Positions 34,415-40,722 of a stretch of DNA of 64,000 nucleotides are shown here, piece by piece. This stretch comes from Bacteroidaceae bacterium (GTDB lineage Bacteria > Bacteroidota > Bacteroidia > Bacteroidales > Bacteroidaceae). A program made the position numbers and the translations under genes. A model generated the notes under the pieces. The model had not been told where the DNA came from. It saw only the letters and a program-made list of their open reading frames with translations, and did no database searches. The stretch lies in assembly GCA_017622815.1 (NCBI GenBank), contig JAGAQH010000002.1, positions 110,083-174,082 on the forward strand. Direction: 5' to 3'. The first letter of the stretch is position 1; every line of letters begins with the position of its first letter.

Positions 34415-34717
34415 TCACATCTTCGTTGAATAGGCATAGATGAATACTCCATGGTCTTCCTTCTTGGTGTGCAGTCCCTTCTTCTGCTTGAAGAAGATGA
34501 GAGCTGCACCAGCCAAGAGGGAAACAGCGAGGACAATCAAGCCAGCCACGAAGCCCAAGAAGCAATACACGATAATGAAGCCGAGGATGGCCGCTCCGAC
34601 GGCGATGGCCGCCCATGTGATATAGCGTCCTTGAATACCCATGAATTCAAGCGGCTTCTGGAGTCCCTTGAACATGGGATAACTGACATACTGGCTGTTT
34701 TTTGTCTCTTCTGTCAT
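34415..34717 (-). CDS. traF: conjugative transposon protein TraF (DUF4133)
   Basis: 100 residues with two close membrane helices (about 30-50 and 52-70: ITWAAIAVGAAILGFIIVYCFLGFVAGLIVLAVSLLAGA in parts). The N-terminus YPMFKGLQKPLEFMGIQGRYI is the typical TraF start. VirB3-like position after the DUF4134 proteins, before the VirB4 ATPase. 37 bp downstream of traE. Confidence 0.88.
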   Translation of the reverse strand: MTEETKNSQYVSYPMFKGLQKPLEFMGIQGRYITWAAIAVGAAILGFIIVYCFLGFVAGLIVLAVSLLAGAALIFFKQKKGLHTKKEDHGVFIYAYSTKM

Positions 34718-34754
34718 GTGGTTTCACCTGAATTTAATCTGTTTTGCCTTATCG

Positions 34755-35111
34755 TTAGAGTCCGAAGAACAGAGGAAGGGCCTGTGCAGCTGCAACCAGG
34801 AAGATGCAAGCACCGACGACCATCATGATCTTCTTCTTGACATCCTGCTCCTCGTTGTTCATGGCAATATACACCGAGATGGCACCGACAACGGCAACAA
34901 CACCAGCGATTGCGTAACACAGCTTGACTACGTAGGGGATGTACTTGGCAATCTCCTCCGTAACGGTGGAGAGAGCGTTAGTTCCAGCAGTGTAGTCACC
35001 CGCTGAGTTCTGGGCAAAGGTTGCTACTGTGCCGCAAAGGAGCATCAGGGCTGCCATCTTCATGCGGTTGGGCTTGAAGACGTTCTTTGCGAACATTTTG
35101 ATTTTCTTCAT
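34755..35111 (-). CDS. traE: TraE pilin-like protein (DUF4134), first of two
   Basis: 118 residues with a signal peptide and then two membrane helices (about 60-80 and 90-112). The sequence IAGVVAVVGAISVYIAMNNEEQDVKKKIMMVVG is shared with its neighbour. DUF4134 proteins are the VirB2/pilin-like components of Bacteroidales T4SS. A second member lies immediately upstream (35214-35567). Confidence 0.88.
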   Translation of the reverse strand: MKKIKMFAKNVFKPNRMKMAALMLLCGTVATFAQNSAGDYTAGTNALSTVTEEIAKYIPYVVKLCYAIAGVVAVVGAISVYIAMNNEEQDVKKKIMMVVGACIFLVAAAQALPLFFGL

Positions 35112-35213
35112 TTCGTTTCCTGAAGTTTGATTGTTTTACTGATAAACTTTTCACCATTTTACACACGATATATTTCTCTTCTGGCCAGTCGAGAGTTTTT
35201 TACTATCTTGTTT

Positions 35214-35567
35214 CTATATGATACTGTAACCGAAGAATGCCGGGAACAACACATAAGCTCCAATCATGAACAGGCACGCTCCAAGGAGCATCATGATTGA
35301 TTTTGTGATGTCACCTTCACCAGTCTGCATCTTGATGTAGATTTGCAAGGCTCCGATGACGGCTACCAATCCTGCAATCGCGTAGGACAGATAGACCACA
35401 TAGAGCATCATGGTGACGGTATAGTCGTGGGCGTTCGACAGCGCATCTGCTCCCCAGCTGTAATCGACTCCGCCACATTTGGCTGAAGATGACATAGGCA
35501 AGGAAAGCAAGATGCCTGTCAACACGACACCAAGCAAATGATTGTTTTTACAGATGGTCACGGACAT
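35214..35567 (-). CDS. second TraE-like protein (DUF4134)
   Basis: About 117 residues from the ATG at 35567; the longer frame to 35702 is inside the upstream gene. Signal peptide (LLGVVLTGILLSLPMSSSA), then IAGLVAVIGALQIYIKMQTGEGDITKSIMMLLG, clearly paralogous to the next gene. The ATG overlaps the preceding stop by 20 bp. A duplicated pilin-like gene is common in Bacteroidales elements and may give two subunits. Confidence 0.85.
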   Translation of the reverse strand: MSVTICKNNHLLGVVLTGILLSLPMSSSAKCGGVDYSWGADALSNAHDYTVTMMLYVVYLSYAIAGLVAVIGALQIYIKMQTGEGDITKSIMMLLGACLFMIGAYVLFPAFFGYSII

Positions 35568-36081
35568 TCTCCTTTTTAATGTTTCTTGTATTCTTGTGAT
35601 TCTCGTTGAGCATGGCATAGAATTCGTCGGCATACATAGAGTGCTGTGCCTCCGGCTCGATGTCTTCCATGCCGCATTCGTTCTCCTCATTGAGTTCTTC
35701 ACTCGTCATCTTCTCCTTTTCCTCTGGAGCGGGGTCGGGATCAACGACGGGTTCTTCCTCTTCTGGGGACTGGACGATTGTGCCGGTAGGACTGATTACC
35801 CGAAGTCCATCATCAGTGGTGGTGTCCGTATAGGTTACTCTGCCACCTTCAAGGTCAGAAGCCTCGCTGATGACTTTGGGAGCTTCAACTCCTTCGTCCT
35901 TCATTCCTTCCACGTCAATGTCTTCCTCTTCATTTTTTTGACCGTCAGCTGGCTTGGCATGAAGGTCAAGGGTAATCATCACGGCGAAATAGATGAAGTA
36001 CCCGAAGGTGAGTACGAAAGCGAATATTGCGAATGGTGTCATATTATATGTATGATTTTTGTTTTTAACTTCAATTTTCAT
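35548..36081 (-). CDS. first gene of the transfer operon, one membrane segment
   Basis: 177 residues. One membrane helix (about 14-34, PFAIFAFVLTFGYFIYFAVMI) followed by a long acidic tail (EEEE, DDE and PDPDP runs). No family recognised; position and topology fit the small TraC/TraD-type proteins at the front of CTnDOT-like transfer operons. A possible -7 box (one mismatch, TTACTTTG on the minus strand at about 36128-36135) lies 50 bp upstream. Confidence 0.6.
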   Translation of the reverse strand: MKIEVKNKNHTYNMTPFAIFAFVLTFGYFIYFAVMITLDLHAKPADGQKNEEEDIDVEGMKDEGVEAPKVISEASDLEGGRVTYTDTTTDDGLRVISPTGTIVQSPEEEEPVVDPDPAPEEKEKMTSEELNEENECGMEDIEPEAQHSMYADEFYAMLNENHKNTRNIKKENVRDHL

Positions 36082-36183
36082 ACTGACAAGCCACGACGAA
36101 CTAAGCCTTGCAAGTCAGATTGCGACTGCAAAGTAACTGAGTTTTTAGTGAATGGAGAAAAAAACGTGCTTTGGAGAGGCCAA

Positions 36184-36248
36184 TATTAAAGTTGTTTAGT
36201 TTTATAGTATGGAAATTCCGCAATTATCATACTATTAAAGTTATTTAG
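36184..36248. repeat. direct repeats bracketing an inverted repeat, transfer-operon upstream region
   Basis: TATTAAAGTTGTTTAG (36184-36199) and TATTAAAGTTATTTAG (36233-36248) are 15/16 identical and 49 bp apart. Between them, ATAGTATG (36204-36211) pairs with CATACTAT (36228-36235). The arrangement fits a binding site for a regulator or a nicking/replication protein upstream of the transfer operon. Confidence 0.65.
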
Positions 36249-36253
36249 GGCAC

Positions 36254-36289
36254 AAAAAAAGGAAGTCGCTCAATCTCTGAGAAACTTCC
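36254..36289 (-). terminator. terminator of the primase gene
   Basis: On the minus strand the stem GGAAGT...ACTTCC (arms 36284-36289 and 36261-36266) with an inner CTCA/TGAG pair is followed by seven T residues. It ends the transcript from the primase, so the transfer operon needs its own promoter. Confidence 0.8.
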
Positions 36290-36328
36290 TCTGAAGAAAT
36301 ATAGTCTAATGATCGTATGAAAAAACTC

Positions 36329-37279
36329 TTATCTCGTTCCAGCAAGGAAATCATTAAGGTCGTTATATCCCTTGTATCGGCCTGACTCGTCAATAGCCAT
36401 GTCGGGATAAGCTTTCATAATGGTCTTGGTGGTCGCCCTGCCTGCATCGTCATTGTCAAGATAGCAATGGATGGAGTCATATTCTTTGAGGTAGGGCAGC
36501 AGCTGTTTCACTTCGCCGACACCGTTGAGGACGAAATAGTCGCAAGGAACTCCCGTGCAGATTCCTGTTCCGGGCATCCATGTCTCGATGGTCGCGTAGG
36601 TGAGCATGTCAAAGAACCCCTCAAAGACGCAACAGTGCTTCTGAGGTGTTCCCAACGGGTAGATGACTGATATGCTCTTTTTCCCGATACATCGTTTGTT
36701 GAGCTCGTTACGGGCTTCCATTCCATTGGCTATATTCATGAAGGCTATGGCATAGTACTTCTTTCCGCGAAGAGAATAGTGGACTTCCTGACAGTACCGC
36801 TGCGCTATGCTGTAGTCAATACGTCGTTGGATGACATAATCACGGAGATATGGATGAGAAAGGGGAATGACCATTTCTACAACCGTTTCCTGGTTGAGCT
36901 GTTCCTCCCGCTCGGCTCGTTTTCCTTCTATCCATTGCCGTTTCTGTTCTTCCTCTTCAAGCCTGGCGTTATAGTCTTTACTATAGGTTAGCTTCAAATC
37001 CTTTATCTGTCGTTCAAGAAAAGCCAGCACCTGATGCTCAGACCATGACGGATTAAGCTGCTCGACGAGGTTGATGATATTGCCGCCATTCTTATTGTAG
37101 CTGCCGAAGTCACACCAGAGGTTCTTGGCTGTATTGACGGAGAATGAGGGCGTTCTTTCCGATCGAAGCGGAGAGCAGAAGAAGTAATTGCGTCCCTTGC
37201 GGATTCCATCGCCATAGTTGTTAAGGCGCATCCATTGCAGGATGCTGACCGATTTGATTTCGTCTATAGTCATAATCAT
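36329..37279 (-). CDS. Toprim DNA primase (TraP-like)
   Basis: 316 residues. The N-terminus (about 1-95) resembles the CHC2 zinc domain but with only part of the ligands (FFCSPLRSERTPSFSV, LWCDFGS). The Toprim domain is present: FEGFFD (about 215) and LDNDDAG (about 268). Primases of this type start replication of transferred single strands in the recipient. A second in-frame ATG at 37273 could be the start. The alternating purine-pyrimidine tract at 37289-37317 lies just upstream. Confidence 0.88.
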   Translation of the reverse strand: MIMTIDEIKSVSILQWMRLNNYGDGIRKGRNYFFCSPLRSERTPSFSVNTAKNLWCDFGSYNKNGGNIINLVEQLNPSWSEHQVLAFLERQIKDLKLTYSKDYNARLEEEEQKRQWIEGKRAEREEQLNQETVVEMVIPLSHPYLRDYVIQRRIDYSIAQRYCQEVHYSLRGKKYYAIAFMNIANGMEARNELNKRCIGKKSISVIYPLGTPQKHCCVFEGFFDMLTYATIETWMPGTGICTGVPCDYFVLNGVGEVKQLLPYLKEYDSIHCYLDNDDAGRATTKTIMKAYPDMAIDESGRYKGYNDLNDFLAGTR

Positions 37280-37288
37280 TAAGGATTT

Positions 37289-37317
37289 ATGTGCGTGTGC
37301 ATGCGCGCGCGTATGTG
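37289..37317. other. 29-bp alternating purine-pyrimidine tract (Z-DNA prone)
   Basis: Every step from 37289 to 37317 alternates purine and pyrimidine, mostly GT/GC, including GCGCGCGC (37303-37310). It lies between the ATPase gene and the primase start, where a ribosome-binding site or operator would be expected. Confidence 0.8.
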
Positions 37318-37343
37318 ATAAATATACCCTTTAAACCTAAACC

Positions 37344-38495
37344 TTAAACCTGTTTGTCCGAAGTTGGTTCTGGATTGTCGAAACACTCTGATTTGTAGGA
37401 ATATCCGTCACCATCCTTGACGATAATACCTTTGCTTGAAAGAAGTTTAAGCAAGTTCTTGATACCATTTGTTCCTCGCTTATAGCCGGCTGCTTCATAT
37501 GCCTGAGAGATTTGCTCCACCAACTCGCTATATTTTGATGGGGTATGTTCCTCAAAGAACTTACCTAAAATATCCTTGTGAACATCATGATCAAGGCTGA
37601 CAAGTGATTTCTCTCTGGGTTTGACAACCGTGACAGACATACTGGAGTCAAGTACGGGCAGTCTGTTGTCATCGATATGAAAGGCAAACGTGGTAAACTC
37701 TTTGTCTCGCATGTGCATTGGCCTTACCTCACTGATACTATTGTTCTGGAGATTCTTGCTAATAATCAGAACTGTCTCTGCCTTATTCTCCAGTTCTGTG
37801 CCGATGTGACCACGAGGGTTATTGTCATTCTTGTTCAAATGCAGGACAGTATGAATGTGGAGGTCATACACACTTGTCCATGCCATAAGGACGGTCATCA
37901 CATCCGTAGCCTCTTTGCCATTATTGATGTCATACATGAGGTCTCTAAGGCCATCGATGATGACAAGACCTACTCCTTCGTACTTGCGCAGGGCGTAGTC
38001 TATGACTGCAATACGTAGTTTTGGGGTGTACTCTCGCAAGCCCCAGAACATGAGGCGTGGGTCGTCCTTTTTGAGAGACAGACCAGAGAGCCTGTAAATA
38101 CGCTCCAAGACAGTATGGCAGTGATATTTGCTCTGTTCGGTATCAAAGTACAAGATTGTACGTTTGCCTTCAGGTAGGCAAGCACGATAGTTGAGAACGG
38201 TAGAGTTGGTGACAGCTGCAGCTACCATTGCTGAGATATTGAAGGTTTTCTTACTCTTGGCCTTGCCAGTTGATGCGCTGAAATTACCAAAGGTCGCAAT
38301 GGTACAATCACCGACAAACAGTATCTTTGGAGGAACGGTTATCTCGTCACTTGCCCTGATTGCACCCTTTGAAAGATAGGATTCAAGTTCTTCGTCGCTG
38401 AAGCTATCTTTGTTGAGCATAGACACCTCCAGCGATTGATGTTCCAACGATTCTTGTTGGCCGTCCTGTTCTTTCTTCTTAGTTCTTTTTTCCAT
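37344..38495 (-). CDS. RecA/RepA-like AAA ATPase
   Basis: About 383 residues from the ATG at 38495 (MEKRTKKKEQ), which overlaps the small upstream gene by 17 bp. Walker A is the variant GKAKSKKTF (about 75-83), Walker B GLVIIDGLRDL (about 190), as in RepA/RecA-like helicase loaders of Bacteroides mobile elements. The C-terminus has a helix-turn-helix-like stretch (YSELVEQISQAYEAAGYKRGTNGIKNLLKLL). Probably helps replication of the element's DNA; next to the primase. Confidence 0.8.
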   Translation of the reverse strand: MEKRTKKKEQDGQQESLEHQSLEVSMLNKDSFSDEELESYLSKGAIRASDEITVPPKILFVGDCTIATFGNFSASTGKAKSKKTFNISAMVAAAVTNSTVLNYRACLPEGKRTILYFDTEQSKYHCHTVLERIYRLSGLSLKKDDPRLMFWGLREYTPKLRIAVIDYALRKYEGVGLVIIDGLRDLMYDINNGKEATDVMTVLMAWTSVYDLHIHTVLHLNKNDNNPRGHIGTELENKAETVLIISKNLQNNSISEVRPMHMRDKEFTTFAFHIDDNRLPVLDSSMSVTVVKPREKSLVSLDHDVHKDILGKFFEEHTPSKYSELVEQISQAYEAAGYKRGTNGIKNLLKLLSSKGIIVKDGDGYSYKSECFDNPEPTSDKQV

Positions 38496-38628
38496 TTTGA
38501 TCTTTTTTCTTGGTTCTAACCTTGATGTCCTTGACGGAGATTGCACACCTGTCAAGTAGTTCTACCAGACGAGAGTCAGGCAGATTTGAGCCATCAATGC
38601 TGTTCTTCTTGGGAGTCTTCTTTTTCAT
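38479..38628 (-). CDS. 49-residue lysine-rich protein
   Basis: A short frame, MKKKTPKKNSIDGSNL to a stop at 38479, translates to 49 residues, basic at both ends with a helical middle (RLVELLDRCAI). Its 3' end overlaps the ATPase start by 17 bp, and it lies 14 bp after the HTH gene, so the three genes form one unit. A small DNA-binding or regulatory protein is possible; no family recognised. Confidence 0.5.
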   Translation of the reverse strand: MKKKTPKKNSIDGSNLPDSRLVELLDRCAISVKDIKVRTKKKDQNGKKN

Positions 38629-38642
38629 TGCTGCATGAGTCG

Positions 38643-39008
38643 TTATGTACTTGACTTGGAATTTTTACGATTCTTACCTGAGTCTTTCCTGCCTTTTTTC
38701 TTAATCCACTTGATAAGTTCCTTCTTTTCAAAAAAGATGGTCTTACCCCGAGGCTTGAAATGTGGAATCTCTCCGTTGCAGGTGAGTTTGTAGAGCATAC
38801 TCTGGGAAATGTCAAGATAATGACACACATCTTTCATGCTAAGGATTTCTTTTGTGGAGTATAGCGTTTCTTCTATGGATTTGAAACGCTCCTCAATGAT
38901 GCCCGGATCGACCGATTTCAGTTCCTTGGTCTCCATCTCTAATAGTTCGAGACATTTCTCTATTCGGTCAATACGTTTCTCTAACTGTTCAATTTCTTTT
39001 TTAGACAT
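38643..39008 (-). CDS. helix-turn-helix DNA-binding protein (HTH_17/excisionase-like)
   Basis: 121 residues. A coiled N-terminal half (about 1-50) is followed by an excisionase-type winged HTH: MKDVCHYLDISQSMLYKLTCNGEIP (about 58-82) and FEKKELIKWIK. This family includes CTn excision and regulatory proteins of Bacteroidales. First gene of the replication-type unit. Likely regulates excision or the neighbouring genes. Confidence 0.8.
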   Translation of the reverse strand: MSKKEIEQLEKRIDRIEKCLELLEMETKELKSVDPGIIEERFKSIEETLYSTKEILSMKDVCHYLDISQSMLYKLTCNGEIPHFKPRGKTIFFEKKELIKWIKKKGRKDSGKNRKNSKSST

Positions 39009-39442
39009 AGAATGTAAACATTTTGAGTTTGTCCTGGAAGGGCGAAGCCCTTGTTTCGGATTAAAATCTGTTGCAAAGGTATAGAGAGTATAGAACTTGC
39101 TGTTAGAAGGCTGCTATATACGAGCAGATGTTTCGTAGTTATATCGTTCCGTTTGTTTCTTTTGTTTGGATTTGTTTCATTTTCGAGCATTTATAGCAAT
39201 CCAAGGCGCAGAATCAGTATGATTTAAACCCATTTCTTACATGAAAATCACATTTGTTCGCACTGTGAAGATAGACTTCACAAAACATGCGTACCTTTGC
39301 AACCGTTTTTGACGATAAATAAAAGATAGAGTATGAAATCAGTAAAAGATAAAGTACAATATATAGTCATATTTAAGTAACATTTTTAATTAACACAGAA
39401 AGAAAATGATACGGTTAATGAACAACTCCGTTCTCTCTCTTT
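39009..39442. other. intergenic region between the HTH gene and the 39443 gene
   Basis: This 434-bp stretch contains the operator-promoter at 39263-39299 and a short leader frame from 39406 to 39468. I see no other gene or repeat in the left part (39009-39260). Confidence 0.6.
39263..39299 (+). promoter_or_regulatory. dyad operator and promoter of the 39443 gene
   Basis: A perfect dyad, TGTGAAG-ATAGA-CTTCACA (39264-39282), followed by 8 nt and the -7 box TACCTTTG (39292-39299). It is the most symmetrical of the three copies in the element (others at 10874-10910 and 12376-12412). Confidence 0.8.
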
Positions 39443-39468
39443 TTGTGTCCATGCTGTGTAAGCTGTAA
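39406..39468 (+). other. possible 20-residue leader peptide
   Basis: ATG at 39406 follows a purine-rich AGAAAGAAA stretch and encodes MIRLMNNSVLSLFVSMLCKL before TAA. It overlaps the TTG-start gene in another frame. It may be a leader peptide, or the true start of the gene with a frameshift between; the sequence does not decide. Confidence 0.35.
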
Positions 39469-40204
39469 CAAAAAAATTGAGAAAGAGTTGCCAGGGGATG
39501 AACTCTGGCAGCTTTGTCGTATTGCCTTCGAGCAGTACAAGTCTGAAATCAGCAATGGCGAGAAAGCATATTCTCGCTTTATTTATGATTTCTTGTATTA
39601 CCACCTTCCTGTCTCTGGCATGACCGAAGCAGATATGAGAACACATTTCATGCATGTTTGCGAAGTGGTTGAACTACTTGAAGAGCGTCGTGACCTTGTA
39701 GATGCCTTCTTCTCAAAAGACAAGTTTGAGGAGGAGGACTACCAGCAGATGTTGCATCTGTTCAACACTGGAAAAGGCATAGAGCCAAAGTCTGAGTTTC
39801 TTGCTCACTTCTCTCATGAGCAGCTTGCTCGTATTACCGAGTTTGTAACAGCCTCCAGTTTGTTCAGAAATGAAGTTACCGAAGAAATCATGAGGGATTT
39901 GTTTGAGTGTAGGCTCCAAAGACCGCTACAGGCAAACAGCAACAGAAACGTTGCCTTGTTTTTTGGTGCTCTCCGCGAACATGGTCTTTTGCCTTTCCAA
40001 TGGCAGATGATCCTGGAGAGGAACAAACTTCTTTCCTCTTCAACAAACAATGAGCCACTTCGAGCAAGCCAGCTGCGCTGTAGTCTTTCACAAGCAAAGA
40101 ATCCAAAGCTTGGGAAGAAGAAGAAATCCAACCTGAAGGACGAAGAGGTTGGGTTTGAATCCACTTGCAGAAGCTTCGTATTAAGACTGAAAGAAAGTCT
40201 GTAA
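39443..40204 (+). CDS. unknown protein controlled by the shared operator
   Basis: 253 residues if started at the TTG at 39443; no ATG or GTG occurs in frame between the upstream stop (39419) and there. Helical protein with an early CPCCVSCNKK (possible metal site) and a basic C-terminus (KLGKKKKSNLKDEE). No recognised family; it is about the size of RteC but I cannot support that name. Its promoter carries the dyad operator shared with hsdM and the six-gene operon, and it is near the integrase, so a control role for excision or transfer is a fair inference. Confidence 0.55.
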   Translation: MCPCCVSCNKKIEKELPGDELWQLCRIAFEQYKSEISNGEKAYSRFIYDFLYYHLPVSGMTEADMRTHFMHVCEVVELLEERRDLVDAFFSKDKFEEEDYQQMLHLFNTGKGIEPKSEFLAHFSHEQLARITEFVTASSLFRNEVTEEIMRDLFECRLQRPLQANSNRNVALFFGALREHGLLPFQWQMILERNKLLSSSTNNEPLRASQLRCSLSQAKNPKLGKKKKSNLKDEEVGFESTCRSFVLRLKESL

Positions 40205-40245
40205 GATGAAAGCAGTATCACAAACTGCAAATTAGAGAGCGATAT

Positions 40246-40281
40246 AACAACTATATAAGCAATCCTATATAGTCGTTGTAT
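40246..40281. repeat. imperfect inverted repeat upstream of the small HTH gene
   Basis: CTATATA (40251-40257) pairs with TATATAG (40266-40272), and CAA/TTG with flanking ATA/TAT extend it with a gap. It lies just before the -7 box at 40305-40312 and could bind an integration or excision factor. Confidence 0.45.
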
Positions 40282-40304
40282 GTCGGCAGATGATTAGTTG
40301 GGAC

Positions 40305-40312
40305 TACCTTTG
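40305..40312 (+). promoter_or_regulatory. promoter -7 box for the 40373 gene
   Basis: TACCTTTG matches TAnnTTTG and lies about 60 bp before the ATG at 40373. No copy of the dyad operator precedes it. Confidence 0.55.
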
Positions 40313-40372
40313 CAGCAGAATTCATGCACGGAGGTAGGCCCTCCTAATCATTGTAAGTAAATCATAAGATAT

Positions 40373-40660
40373 ATGGACGACAAATCTATACTCCAATTTT
40401 CAGATCAATCTGTAACGTTCGACCAGTTCGTTGATATGCTGGCGACCAAAGTAGCATTAAGAATCCATCAAGTAGAAAAAGGCCAACTGGAGATTAGTCA
40501 GGCTCAGGCTTACAAATTATTTGGTAGAGCAGACGTTGAAAGATGGGTTAGAAGTGGTAACTTGGAGCCTGTAAGAATATCTCCTGGCAAAAAGCGGTAC
40601 AGGCTTGTCGATTTACAGAAGTTAGCAAGCATTCAGCAAAATTATCTCCTTGGAAAATAA
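40373..40660 (+). CDS. small HTH (MerR/excisionase-like) protein
   Basis: 95 residues. LEISQAQAYKLFGRADVERWVRSGNLEPVRISPGKKRYRLVDLQKL (about 41-85) is an excisionase/MerR-type winged HTH. It lies convergent with the integrase, separated from it by a bidirectional terminator (40667-40704). Probable excisionase or integrase regulator. Confidence 0.78.
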   Translation: MDDKSILQFSDQSVTFDQFVDMLATKVALRIHQVEKGQLEISQAQAYKLFGRADVERWVRSGNLEPVRISPGKKRYRLVDLQKLASIQQNYLLGK

Positions 40661-40666
40661 ACAAAA

Positions 40667-40704
40667 AACTCAGATATGGTTCAATGCTATATCTGAGTTT
40701 TTTT
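40667..40704. terminator. bidirectional rho-independent terminator
   Basis: An 11-bp stem AACTCAGATAT / ATATCTGAGTT (40667-40677 and 40689-40699) with an A-run before and a T-run after it. It separates the convergent HTH gene and integrase. Confidence 0.9.
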
Positions 40705-40722
40705 CTCGATAAAAAAGAAACA

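Noticed and set aside
35214-35702. Long form of the second DUF4134 protein
   Set aside because: The first 45 residues are basic and out of character; the ATG at 35567 starts a signal peptide.
37331-37352. TTAAACCT repeats next to the ATPase stop
   Set aside because: Three short copies only, too few and too simple to support a functional call.
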